DNA of 64,000 bases from Serinus canaria (Eukaryota; Chordata; Aves; Passeriformes; Fringillidae), in NCBI RefSeq assembly GCF_022539315.1, contig NC_066314.1:61117543-61181542 (forward strand), in the 5' to 3' direction. The notes beneath the pieces are model-generated. The model was not told the origin of the DNA and ran no database searches. It was given only the letters and a program-made list of their open reading frames with translations. Below, one piece after another: positions 12,185-24,600 of this stretch; position 1 is the stretch's first letter; every line of letters begins with the position of its first letter. A program made the translations under genes and the position numbers.

Positions 12185-14530
12185 TGGGACTGCTGGCTGG
12201 CAGCCACGAGATTCTGTGCAGTGAGTGCAGGGTTGAGTGCTTGGCAGATTCAGTTTTAGCTGTATAGAATAATATAGTGTAAAAAAGTAATTAATTGGCC
12301 TTCTGATATCAGTGGAGTCAGGTGCATCATTCTCTCCCCTCGAGCCCATCACAGCACTGCCATACCCCCTCAGTAAAGGCCCTTTCAAGGCTGGTGCCGT
12401 GGTGTTCTGCAAACTCAGACATCTGCTGTCCCTCCTTAGGGCAGCTTTGCTCCTAAGCAGTGCCAGGTGAGGATGTGCTCTTTCACCTCAGTGCTGTTTA
12501 GACCTCCGGCTGGGTTTGGGCACTCCCAGATGCTCGGCACATCGGATCACCCGAATGCTGAAGGTGCGTGCTCTCAGGTGTGCCCTTACCTAAGAAATGC
12601 TTCAGCTCAGGTAACTAATGCTGGGCTTGGGACTTGCCGAGGCTGTTTCCTCGCTTTCCTCTGCTGCCACCGCGTGGGCACGTCTCGGGGCTCATTTCAA
12701 GTTGGTATTCATCTCTCAGAAGGATGCCCTCCGCCCTTGGTTGTGCTGCAGTTTTCGGCTGTGCACAACGTGCTTCTTCATTTGCCATGGAATTCAGCTG
12801 GGGTGGAGTCTGACACATTAAAAGGACAAAATAAGGAGAGAGAATCTCTATCATGTTTTTCTTTCCCATTTTTCCACTGAAAGACTTGCAGAAGGTGTAC
12901 ATTTTTCACCTCTAGGAAAGGTTATCTTGGAGTAACTAAGTGTGCATGGCAAGTTACAAACCTCAGACAGAAGTTTCACAGGCATCTCAATCAAAAACCA
13001 GGCTCAAGCCTTAGCAAAACTTTTCCAAAGGGCTTTTCCTGAGGCAGTTATAGGGAGAAGACTCTGTGTCACTGTGGGCTCATTGAGTGGCTTTTATGTG
13101 CCATACATTCAGTTCTGAAAATTGCACTTGGGACTCAACACCATTTATGCTCTTCTGGAAATAATGTTTTGAGAGCAGAACTCTATTGAAACTACGAAAA
13201 TGGAGTTCTGGAGTGGAAGAGGGACTGCTGGAGATGTCTGGTGCAGCTTGTGCTATTTCATGCCAGAGCAGCTTTGGAGCCAGAGTGTGACCTGGATCCT
13301 GCTCACCTTGGGGCTCAATCAGGCCAGAGCCAAGTGGATAACTGTGTTTGAAACTGGACACAGAGAAGGATGATCTAATTTCAGATTGAACTATAACTTA
13401 TTCTCCTATATTTGTCCATCAATGGCTTTCAATTTATTGTTTCATCAATAAATGAAACATTTATAACCTGCTGCTATATAAAAAAGCAGTTTAGAGATGC
13501 AACTCTGTCAGAAGTGATGCATCATGCCAGAGCAGGCCCTGCAAATTTAGCTTTTGTGAAGTGAATTTGTATCAGCATTGCACATGAACAAACCACCCAT
13601 GAGCTCCTCACTTTGCCAGTTGGTTGGGCTTCAGGGCAGCACTCTTTCCCTCTGCCATCAAATATTGCGAGCAATGAAAATTTGGGGTGAGGGGCTGATC
13701 TTCTCACCTGTCCCTTTCAGCCCAGGGATAGTTGCTGGAAGTAAACACCTGAGAGTGCTTCCTGTCTCTTCACATCAGAGAAAATCCTTCTCTGATGAAT
13801 GAATGGCTGGGGCACATTTGATCATTTTACAGTCTTGTTAGGGGGAAAAAGGTTTAAATAGAACACATTCTTTAATGCAACAGATGCAGCTCTGGGTGTA
13901 AGCAAAACTGTGCTGAGTCTATTTTTCCAGAGTCATGGGTCAGCTGTCAGGGCAGATTCAGTCCTGGACCTTAGCTACCTAGCAGGATGTTCAGTGTGGT
14001 TACAATATCTAAACCTAGAACTAAATATCACGTGGTTTTATCTGTTGCAATAGCTCTGACAGAAGTTTGGCCCCGGGGCTGTGAAGTCCTGGCGCCTGTA
14101 TGATAGAGAATTGCTGCTCAGCCACAGAGAATCGAGAATGACTTTCCATTTCCTCTCTCTTTTCTCCCTCTACTGGCCGACAGAATAAGATCATAAAGCA
14201 TTCAGAGCTTTCTTTTGGTTTTTCAGAGGCATCCTAATCTGAAATTCATCCAAACTTCCAGCTTTGACTCATCTTGAAGGTAGAATTAAATGAGCCAACA
14301 CAGCTGCATTGAATTCCTACACAAGGTGGAGCACAATGTGCTGTTCTGGGGCTAACTCTGGTTTCAACCCTTGTCTAGCAGCTGTCACAGGAATATTCTA
14401 AAAAGCTCAATGTCCATCAGTGCCTTAGAAAATTCCCTAGAGTGAGTCTGGGACATCTGGGTGCCTGGGGCCAGGCTGAGTGTTGTCACCCCAGCACTGC
14501 AGGAGCACCAGGGTGTGAAGGCTCCCCTGG
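12185..14530. other. Intergenic stretch with a small CpG-richer pocket
   Basis: No gene supported. Between about 12480 and 12770 CpG dinucleotides are noticeably more frequent than in the flanks (ctccggctggg, gctcggcacatcgg, accgcgtgggcacgtctcgg). It is too short and weak to call a CpG island promoter. Confidence 0.5.
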
Positions 14531-14745
14531 AAGTCTCCAGCCCAACCTCTGCTCAGGGCAGGGTCACCTGAAGCAGGTTGTAAAGGGATGTTTCTAGTGA
14601 GGTTTTGAATATCTCCAAGGATGGAAACTCAACAACTCTGGGCATCCTGTTCCTATGTCTGGCTGCTTTTGTGGTAAAAAAAGCTTTTTCTTATGCTTCA
14701 TTGGAATTTCCTATGTTTATGTTTCTCATCCTTTCAGTTGAGCAT
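14531..14745 (-). mobile_element. CR1 LINE 3' fragment, diverged
   Basis: Plus strand carries reverse-complement CR1 phrases: agcccaacctctgctcaggg, caggttg, ttttgaatatctccaaggat, ggaaactcaacaactctggg and catcctgttcc, then gtaaaaaaagctttttctta. Divergence from younger copies suggests an old insertion. Confidence 0.8.
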
Positions 14746-17700
14746 GCCAAAGGGAAACCTCACAAATATTGGTGTTAAATGCTTTTGCACCCCAGAGTTT
14801 CAGCAGTTTCTTCTAGATTGCCTACTGCTTTATATTTTCTGAGAAGCAATCTCTGATTATAAAATGAGATGATATAGCAGCAAATACTTTTGCAAGTCTG
14901 CTCCAGCTGAAAGAAAGCCTGTCCAGCTGCATTAAGAGAAATATGAGCCTCTTAAAGCTGCTCACCCCTCAGACAGAAGGAAGCTATATTCTGTTCTGCC
15001 TTAGACAATTTAGAGCAGCCATTCAAAAGCAGCCTTTAGCATCTTGAAAGCAAACATGCTTTCAACAAGGCTTCTTAAGAAAAAAAAAGGACCCCCATAA
15101 AAAGCATGAGTATATAAAAGATATTCTCTTAAAACAGCTGGTGAAATAATGGGAGGTGTCCTGGACTAGAGTTAAATTTTGCTATCTTTTTGACTACTGA
15201 CACCTCAATGCAACTTCAGTGGGGTTTGTCTCTCTCCTGGACTGTGGGGGAATAATTTGGAACAGTCCTGCTTTAGATTTAGTACACTGACTGAGAAAGG
15301 CAGTTTTAACCATCTCTTTCACCCTCAGGAGGGCATTTTGTCTTTTTTCCCAGCTTCTTGGGAGTTTTTTTGTCTCTGGCAGACAAAATGTTTCACAGCT
15401 TTTCTTCTGAGAGACTCAGAAGTATCCTGTGTGCTGTGCTAAGGTGGAATCCTCTGTCTTGCAGGTTCACCCCACTACTGAAAGCAGTTTTGGGGTTGTA
15501 ACCTACAACACCTTTGGCAATGTTTTATATGGTGATTCTAATATAGCACCCTGCAGTCTGTACCCCTCCTTCCCATCCAACTGCAGTTTTTCACAGGACA
15601 ATAGCCCTGCCTCCATAGATCACAGGAAATCCTGTGTGTGGAGTAGGAATATCCCATCCAGGCTACACAACAGTTTGGGACTGGCCTAATTTTCACCATT
15701 GCAATTCTTGTTGTTCTGAGGTACTTTTTAAATTTCTGCAGAGGTTTGTGGGAGGACAGTTCAGTCATCCCCTTGCCAAGAAAAAAGTTACATCTCTTGG
15801 CTCTAATCTGAAATGCTTGCAGTGAAGTGCTGCCAGTAGATAAGTAGTCATAAGAATATAATGTGGATATTTATAAGCAGTGACAAATAAATTTGGTAGC
15901 CTTTTTTTCTGGTCAAGTATGAAATGTAACTGCAATGTAACAGCAAGGCAGAGGGCCCCTGAAACACTGGTTATTCTGCAGTGCCTGTTATGGCTTCAGA
16001 AAGTTGAATCCTTTGGAAATTTTTTTGCAGAAAAAGGAATGCAAAGGATTTTAAGATGCAGCAGTGTCTGTGAGATGACATGAGATGAAAAATGCCAAAG
16101 TTCTATACAAAGCTTTCAGGTTCATTTCTCTCCAAGCACATCATCCATCAGATGATGAGCTCAGAAGTTATGGACTGCCACATTTAACATTGGAGAAGGA
16201 ATCCCTGGAGAACTAAACAAAATCCATGACTGTTCTTACCTGTACAAGAGAATATGAAATACTGTGTCTGCCACTCATAGGGCTGCTGTGTTTTGCTTGT
16301 GCTGGCTTCCCAAGAGATCCAAGGGTATAATGAATTGTACGGGAAAAGCAGATTTGTCATTTTGTTGAAATACCTGGGTTTAAAGTCTGGAATACCAGAT
16401 TTTGCTGGAAAGAGTAATGAAAACCTCACTGTTTCTGGAGAGCATTGCACCAGGGTGTGGCAGCCATGGGAAATACTCACTGTCTCCCGTGTGGGACTTA
16501 GGAAGTCATTCCAATCAGCTCAGCAATAACCTCTGCCTTCTTTTCTTTCTGTTTCTAGAGGTGTGACCCTCTGAGTCAAGCAAGCCTGATTTGTGCTTCT
16601 TCAGGGTAAAAACCTTTTGCTTTCCCAGTCTCCATCCTGCTGTCCATCCACTTGAGAAGTCCATCCACTTGAGAAATTGGGGAAGAGAGGTTGTCATTGA
16701 AGACAGGTAAAAAAGCTGCTCAGGACCTCAGCCTTCTCCTGATCTATTGTTACCAGTTTTCTAGCATTGTTTGTTTGGGGGACTGAGCTTGATATCAGTG
16801 AACAATTGTCCAGAGCTTTACTCAATGCATTGTTCCTTTGAATTTAGAGGGCTTCATTTGTTTTCAGATAGCCCCTTTTCCTAAAAAGGCGGAATATCTC
16901 TTTTTCTTAAAAAAAAACCCAAACCACCCAACATCCCATGAGCAGTTTCCCAAGCCTGCTGGGAGCAGGAGGTGGTTACACTCTCAAGGCTGCTGTGAGA
17001 GCTGCAGTTATCTGTGGGTTGTGATCACTGCTCACACATCCGTGGAGCAAGAAGTACTGTGTGTGGTAAAATACCTCTTCACACTAGATTTTCTAGTGCT
17101 GTTAAATTGCTTTAGAGCATCAGCTTTGACCTTGTTATTAGCAGAAAAGGAGTGAATTAGGAGTTTGAGCACTTTTCTTGAAGACTTGTTTACAATTCTT
17201 TTAATTCTAACTGCACTGTAATTTGTGCAAAGAGGGCCCTGCCTGAGTGGTGGCAGCACAGTCTTCCATCTCTGCATTTATCTGAAGAGTTTGGCTTAGG
17301 AATAGTAAGACAGAGTTGCTACCACTGCTGTGATGCTCTGAGAACCTGCCAAGCCAGCCCACTAAAACCCACGACTTCTCCCAGACCAAAGCTGCCAGCA
17401 GCTAAGACTCTGGCTGCCCTTGGAGCCTGAAACTGGGTTAAGGGAAGATTCCTGCACACAGACACATTTTTGATGTACTTTATTAGGAATCCTGGTGAGC
17501 CATAGAATTTGAGCTGCTTTAGACTTGGAAAGAAGTCTCTATTTTAGAAGCTTCAGTAATTACTGAATTTGTTCTGAGATCCAGCTTGTAAGTAGCAGCT
17601 TCCCATCCATCCTGGGAAACTGGGCACAGTTTTTTCCCTGGAGAGATGCTCCAGCAGCACTTGGAAGTGAATGTTGGGGATTAATCCATAGGAAAGGTTA

Positions 17701-19679
17701 AATCCATGATCACTGCCAGGCTCTTGGCAGCACTGAATTCCCAGCTAAGGGGAGAGGAGCCACCAAAATTGTCTCTTCCAGTGAAGCAGCTGCTTTGTGC
17801 CAGTACCTATAACCTGGGATTTATCCTGATTGTCTGACTCTGGAGTCATTGAAGCGCTGGAGTATGGAAAACAGACCAGACAGTGGATGGACCACTTATG
17901 TCCTCTGGTGTTTTCTGGTTAGGGCACAGCAACTGGCTGTATGGGAAGAGGAGCCACTGCTTCCCAGTGAGGTGTGGGAAAGGCAGTCCAGAGCTTGGGA
18001 ACTGCAAGGTGAGAAGCGGCTCAAATCCACCTTAAACTCCTGAAACAATCCTGTTCCATGGTCAGGGATACCCTCCTGGGATGTCCATGGAATATGCTCT
18101 GTGCCAGGCTGGTGAAACAGGTGGGGTTTTCTCCCTGAGCCCTGTTCCAGGCAAGAATGGGGTTTCCATTGGAAGAAGCCCAGGAGCTGCAATTCCAGAG
18201 CTGGGAGGCTCCACACCTGTACATATTTCCAGTACTGCTCTTTGGCTCTTTCCAGGACTGGGCATGATGACATTTCTCCCCAGAGAGAGGTGGTTTTCCC
18301 TGCATTGTTGGGATTATACACTGGGTGTTTAAGGGCTCTGTTGTCTCTTTCTCCTGAATGGAAGAGTGAGGAAGTGGAGATACTTCTGACTGTCACAGAG
18401 ATGTGGGAACACCCCAGTTCCAGTGAGGAATGTGATACCCAGCTTGTGGGGTACACCCTGAGATGGTCTTGCCTGTTGTTTATTCTTTAGAGCCCATTGG
18501 AGTGCTGGCCTGGATTTGGGAGGAGCCAATGAGCCTGGAGCTGTGAGATTTTTCCTGTCAGAAATCCATGATGGGGATGTTCTTCCTGGCTGTCCCAAAG
18601 GGAAGGAACAGCCTCGTAGTTGTTGCAGCCACATACTGTAGATGCATCCCTTGAAGACCAGGATTGTTCACCTGACTCTGCCCCTGACCCATGGCTTCCA
18701 GGGAGTCTCCTGGTGTTGTGGGTATACCCAGGAGAAGATATTCCAACACCTGCTTTTTGAGCCAGAAATTTCAAACCTGGTAAGTCAATCACATTCTGAG
18801 TGAGCTGTCCCAGTGGTGGGATGGGAGAGGGAACACCCCCACACTGCTGTTTGAGACATTACTGCCTGGGAATTGGGGCCAGCTGGGCATTTTGGAGCAG
18901 TGAGGCCACAAGGTCAGCGTTGAACTGCATCCCCAGGGAATGCTGAAGCATCCCATGCCTGTGGCACTCGGTAACACAACCCTGATGTGGAGCAAAAAGA
19001 GGAGGGGGGAAATTTTGAGTTAATGGGAGAAATGGAATTGGGATTTCTGGAATGGATTTGGGATAGGTGCTGATGATATGGAATTGTGGGGTAGTTTGGC
19101 TTGGAAGGGACCAAAAAGACCCTCTGGACTCTATTATCTCATCCTATGGCAAAGAACACACCCAAAACTGCCTCCTCACCTTCATGGAATGGCAGTGGAT
19201 TTTGGGAGCTCTGGCAGGAGCACCTGGACACCAGGTAAGAATAGAAATGGGATTGTTTTGGCTGCTGTTGGATGTTGTTTTCTCTTTTCAAGATGCTCCT
19301 CTGATTGATGTTCTCACAGCAGATTTCTAGGCCTCATTTGAGGGTGATTCCAAGAAATTGGAAGTAGATGAAAAGAGTGAGGAAAAAAGGTGACCCTGAT
19401 CCATTTCTAGTAATTCCAAACTTCTCCCACAACACCATTTTGGGGTCAAGCTGGTTAAATTATAAAGATACAGAGGAACAAGTGTTGTAAACCCTCTTGA
19501 CTCTGACAGAGCAAAGCTTCCAGTAATCCCAGTAGATCTCTCAGAGAAACTGTGGGATCATCCAGGAAAGGAAAACAAGGACAGAAATGAGGGAATAGGC
19601 TTCCAATTAATAATGATTTGATGGGTGTAGGAATGATTCCTGTATGTTGGATGCCTCCCTTCATATTCCTGGAATTTTT
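14746..19679. other. Intergenic stretch
   Basis: No exon or RNA gene supported. A 17-bp unit (gtccatccacttgagaa) is tandemly repeated twice at 16642-16675. A CR1-like scrap (tttggcttggaagggacc) occurs at about 19078-19160. The 17,850-18,760 part is CpG-poor and contains 186- and 101-codon minus-strand frames with no recognisable domain; the sequence looks repeat-derived but I cannot name it. Confidence 0.5.
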
Positions 19680-20770
19680 AGATTGGCACCCCACTGTCAT
19701 CCAGTGCGAGTGGCCACAAACTGAGGTAATTTTCCATGGGAAAAGGAAGTCATTTCCCCAGGGTCTGGGTACCAGCTCAGAGATGGTGTTTGGGGCTGTA
19801 AAAGTGTGTAGGTTCCTAATTGCTGCCATCTTTTGGAGAAATCCAGAGAAGTTTGCAAATTTTTAGGTTGGCACCCCACTGTCATCCAGTGCGAGTGGGT
19901 GCAAACCAATGCTGTTTCCCATGGGAAAAGGAAGTCATTTCCCCAGGCTCTGTGTATCAGCCCAGAGGTGGTGTTTGAGGCTGTAAGGGCCTGCAGGGTG
20001 CTACATCCTGTCACCTTTAGTTTTGGAGAAATCCTGCAAAATTTGAAAATTTTTAGGTCAGCACCCCACTATCGTCCGGGGCTAGTGGCCACAAACGGAG
20101 GCCATTTTCCGTGGCAGAAAGAAGTAATTTCCCCAGGGTCTGGGGATTAGCTCAGAGGTGGTGTTTGGGGCTGTAAGGGTGTCCAGGGTCCTAATTTCTG
20201 GTGTCTTTAGCTTTGGAGAAATCCAGTGTAATTTTCAAATTTTTAGGTTGGCACCCCACTGTTGTCCAGCGCGAGTGGCTGCAAATGGAGGGCATTTTCC
20301 ATGGGAAAAAAGAAGTCATTTCACCAGGGTCTATGTATCAGCTCAGAGGTGGCATTTGGGGCTGTAAGGGTGTGCAGGGTACTCATTTCTGTCAGCTTTG
20401 GTTTTGGAGAAATCCAGCAAATTTGCAAATTTTTAGGTTGGCACCCCAATGTCATCCAGCGCAAGTGGCTGCAAACAGAGACCATTTTCCATGGGAAAAA
20501 GAAGTTATTTCTCCAAGGTGTGGATATCAACCCAGAGGTGGTGTCTGGGGCTGTAAGGGCCTGCAGGGTGCTAGTTGCTGGCAGCTTTAGTTTTGGAGAA
20601 ATCCTGCGTGGTTTGCGAATATAGGAGGCTGCCTCCCACTGTTGGTTGGTGAGACAGGATGCAAATAATGGTCAGTTTCCATAGGAAATAGATCTCACTC
20701 CTGCAGTGTCCTGTGGTCAGGTCACAGGTAGCGTTTGGGGCTGCAAAGTCAGTCAGAGTTGCAGGAAATA
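19680..20770. repeat. Tandem array of about 190-bp units, six copies
   Basis: The landmark ttggcaccccactgtcatcc recurs at 19683, 19868, 20058, 20248, 20438 and, more diverged, 20628, giving spacings of 185, 190, 190, 190 and 190 bp. Each unit also shares ttttccatgggaaaa, gaagt.atttc.ccagggt, cagaggtggtgtttggggct, gtaagg and ttttggagaaatcc. Units differ by scattered substitutions, with the outer ones most diverged. Long open frames here arise from the repetition; 190 is not a multiple of three. Confidence 0.95.
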
Positions 20771-21400
20771 GTAAAGGAAAAAAGGTTTTTACAGACTTGG
20801 GAAATGTAGGTTTTGGAAACAGAAGGAGTAGCGAAACTTAGTTTTAGTTTTTTTAGAAAAAGTTATAATAATATAGTAAGCAAGGATATGAAACAATAGT
20901 TTGAGTTTTAGGCTTGGTGAAGATAGATTTTAAGATTGTAGAAAAATGTGTTTAGCAAGATAGTAGAAGGTTTTAAGTTTAATAAAAGTGTTAATAGAAA
21001 GAGGAAAAGTAAGTATTGTGTGAAGTAAGTGTATGTGTATTTTCAGTAATTGGTTAAAACAACTGTCTTTAAGCTTTAGTAAAATGTTATTGGTTAAAAA
21101 GTTTTTAAGATGCTCTGTAACAAAGTAATCGTTGGCTGTTGTTGGGTGTATGTAATCTTTGTGATTTTTTTATTGTCTCAACTATGTAATGAGGTTGATG
21201 TTGCAAATGGAGCTTAAAGAATGTACTCTAGCAGTCTTGTTTTGTTTGTGAGGGGAAAAAAAATTATGCCAACACAAATGGTGCCCCTTTATAATCCTCA
21301 GTATAAAACCCTCTCACATCACAATACCAAAAAAAAACTTAAACAAACAATAAAAGATAGCTTCTCCTTATTTTGAAAATGTAGGGGAAAATATTTTTAA
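20771..21400 (+). mobile_element. LTR-like block, C-poor
   Basis: Follows the tandem array directly. The first 300 bases contain only about 4 percent C but over 20 percent G. It contains a TATA-like gtataaaacc at 21301-21310 and an AATAAA at 21349-21354, in the order expected for an LTR promoter and polyadenylation signal. Family assignment and ends are uncertain. Confidence 0.5.
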
Positions 21401-21960
21401 TTCTTATAGTCTCATCTCAACAGATTATCATAATGTAGCTCCTCTGATTTTACCTAATTCACAATAAATTTTATAGGATTTAGAATAGAAAAAACCAGAT
21501 AAAATACAGATTTAAAACAGATTAAAAATACTACAAGAAAAATGTTATTCACTGTTGAACCAACAAATAGTCATGTAAATGCTTACTCTACAATAATACA
21601 AGGTGAGTAAAAAACCTACAGTACTTTTTAAAGTCAACTAACACAAACTGTTAAAAAACAATATCCAAACAAACACACCCCTACATTCCTAAAAACCTTT
21701 TACTAATACAAATGAAGAATAAAGAAAGTTATTCTAACTTTACCTAACCAGCCTCCAACTGTTCCTCAAATACTTTCAGCTTACAATAAACTTAACACCC
21801 CACAACACTTTACTAAAATACGAACAAATACTTTTAGGGAACAGATTATAGAATCTCAAGAAAAATAAAGAAAAAAGCCAAGAGAAAGAAGACAAGCAAG
21901 TATTGTGTGAAGCAGGTGCACGTGTACTTCTAGTAACTGCCTAAAACAACATCATTTCAC
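21401..21960. other. A/C-rich, G-poor block ending in a partial direct repeat
   Basis: Base composition flips relative to the preceding block: in 21661-21840 G is well under 10 percent while C exceeds 15 percent. Its end (about 21893-21955) repeats 21003-21060 of the LTR-like block. No open frame of note. It may be decayed internal sequence of an endogenous retrovirus. Confidence 0.45.
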
Positions 21961-24029
21961 TTCCTCTCTTTCACTTGGCTTCCAAGTATTCCCTGGCAAC
22001 AGGGAGCATGGAAGCAGTTCTTGCTGCTGGAGAAGTCACCAGGATTAGACAAAATTCCCTTCAGAAAGCGCTGGCAGGATCAAGCCAGTCCTGTCCCCAG
22101 CTGCTTGGGAAGCTCCCAGTCCCTCCCAATGGCAAAAGAGAGGGAAATCACCTCGTGTGGTGGGACAATGACACGAGAGCTGTGGGGGAGACTGGCAGAG
22201 ACTGGAGAGGAAGTGCAACAGCAGAGCTTTCCAAAGGAACGCCTGCCAGATCAACCTCCAGAACCTGTGGAAAACATTTTCCAGCTGAGTTGTGTGTCCA
22301 TCTATTCCTGTCTTCCACTCACAGACCTTTCAGTCGTGGTCAGGAGCTGCTCTGGATGGAAGGTTCCCTCTTTTTTAAGGCGTAAACAGATAATTAAGAC
22401 CTTTCCATGATTTGGAAGCATTTTTAGATACAAGAGACTTGGATTTAAAAAAATCCATAAATAATTTACCAAATATTACCTAATTCTGAGAGTTGATTTT
22501 ACAGACTTTTTTTTTTGTTTGTTTTTGTTGTATCAAGCAGAGCCTTCAGCAAGTGGTTTATTAAAATTTCGAGCACTTTTCCAGCAAGACTAAGTTGACA
22601 GCCAGAATAACAGAATCAGGCCCTGGTGTGGTGCTGTGCACAGAGCACTGAAGATACTCCATGCCTCTTTGCTGTGTACATGAGCTATGAGAAAAAGGCC
22701 TGGTTTTGCCTCTCACCTGCTGAGATCCTGCCTACCTGTCTTTGTCATAGGGTGGCACTGCACACTAAAATATAGAGGACACTCCTAAAAAATACTCAGT
22801 TGTGTTTGCAGCAGGCCTTTGACATAACTTCTGATCATGTGGTGTATTTTTAGGCTGCCCAGAGTATTTTTTGTTTGCTTGCTTTTTAAAATATTGCTGT
22901 TGTTGCTGTTTGGTTTGGTTTTTTTATGGAAAGTTTTAACTACCTGAAGAGAGTTGCTTGTACATGATACCATCCCAGAGTACCAGGAAATAGAAAACAG
23001 TAAAGAGAAGGAGCAGAACAAAATGGTGAGGGAGACCATTATAGCAACAGAAGTGTGATCAGTGCATGCTACAGTAGCAGAGAATTGAAAAAAATAAAGA
23101 GGCACTGCCACCACAACCTGAAGTCCTGAAGATCCAACTTCACACTCAAGTAGTTCTCCTAGTGGAAAATGCTGAGGAGAGAGGAGTGAATGTACTCTGC
23201 ATCTAGTTACTTACCTGTCTGCTGTAAACTGCTTGAGAATCTCTCTCTTCAAATAATCCACTTGAAAAAGTCTGACTCACCTTTCATTTTGTGGTCTTAA
23301 ATACCACCCTAACAATGATCAGAAATCATCACTGCAGTGTGGTTTGAGATCCAAGTTTTACTACTTCCATGCAGATGTATTTGCACAAAAAGTTGAGGAA
23401 AGTACTACATCCTTTCAAGCTGCTATGGCAGAGACTGGACCTGCTTTGTGTATTTCCCCCCTTTACCTCAAATCACTTAATGATGTTCCTCTTTTTTTTT
23501 TAAATATTATGTATGGAGTGTCAGTATTGATAGCACTAGAAATCAAGAATCTCCATTCTACTTCCCAGGTAGGGTAGAAAATATCTGTTTATTGAATCAT
23601 AAGAAAGGAAAGGTCCTTGAGAAATTTACCATTTGTTTACACAAATCATAGTTCTTACTCTGGTTGCATTTTTTTATAATGGAGAGAGTATGGAGAAGCA
23701 ATGAACATCAAATGCAGCTCGCAGGAAGTGACAGATTCCAGGGGTTTGTTTTTCTTTCCTACCCAATCCAACATCAAACATTCGCTCTCATTTTACTTGC
23801 TAAAAAGAGGGAAAGAAAAAAAAAATACAATAAATTAATAAAATGCACATAAACCCCAACAAGGATGGATATGGAAAATAATGTGTTTGGCTATGTCCCA
23901 AAGGTCTCACTTCTGACAGGTAATCCTGTGTTTGAAGGGATGGGTTTTTTGAATTCTGGTTTGGAAGCCCTCCTAAACTAGTTTGATCAAACATCTGCCA
24001 TGCTCTAAAGAATACGGATTATTAAGAAT
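21961..24029. other. Intergenic stretch
   Basis: No exon or named repeat supported. Overlapping plus-strand frames of 136 and 129 codons at 21975-22410 show no family features. Confidence 0.55.
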
Positions 24030-24049
24030 ATGGCTGCTACAGAATATGG

Positions 24050-24545
24050 ATTATTCTTGGCCTATTGTCACCATCATATTTATGTAATATCATATTATTA
24101 TATCATGTTGTCATATTGTCGTCATGTCATATGTCATGTCATGTCATATGATTATATTATATTATATTACATTTATTATTACATTACATTATATTACATT
24201 ACAATATATATCTATTTATTCTATTACATTATACTACATTATGCTACATTATATTATATATAATATTATATATATTACATTACATTATTCTATATTACAT
24301 TATATTACATTACACTACATTATATTACATTATATTATTTATAATATTATATTACATTAGACAATATGATATATATGATATATATGATAGGATATAATAT
24401 ATATAATATTATATACAATATAATATATATTATATATTACATTACATGATATGTTGTATTATATTGTATTATATTACACTGTATTATATTTTATTAAACT
24501 ATATATTATAAATATAATACAATATAATACAGTACAATACAAAAT
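24050..24545. repeat. Long AT-rich low-complexity tract
   Basis: About 500 bp built from irregular attacatt, attatatt and atatgatata units with almost no G or C apart from the periodic c of ttaca. The unit varies along the tract (catgtcatgtcat, then ttacattatat, then atatatgat). It has strong potential for cruciforms, and its true length may be poorly assembled. Confidence 0.95.
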
Positions 24546-24600
24546 AATAATAAATTAGCCTTCTAAGAACATGAGGAGTCAGATTCATTCCTTCCTGCCA
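24520..24600 (+). mobile_element. 3' end remnant of LTR family A
   Basis: The sequence aaaataataataaattagcc, then ttctaagaacatgaggagtc and agattcat, matches the 3' part of the LTR at 28736-29122 (aaaataataaatcagctttc, tgagaacttggagtc). It lies flush with the AT tract, where the LTR's own AT-rich segment would be. Confidence 0.7.

Noticed and set aside
17896..18456. Minus-strand 186-codon open frame
   Set aside because: Overlaps other open frames on both strands in repeat-like DNA; no domain or membrane pattern.
19833..20624. Overlapping open frames of 105-129 codons in the tandem array
   Set aside because: The period is 190 bp, not a multiple of three, and successive units are read in different frames; they result from repetition of low-stop sequence.
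24050..24545. Possible CRISPR-like or satellite array of regular units
   Set aside because: Units are irregular AT-rich simple sequence without constant repeat and spacer lengths.
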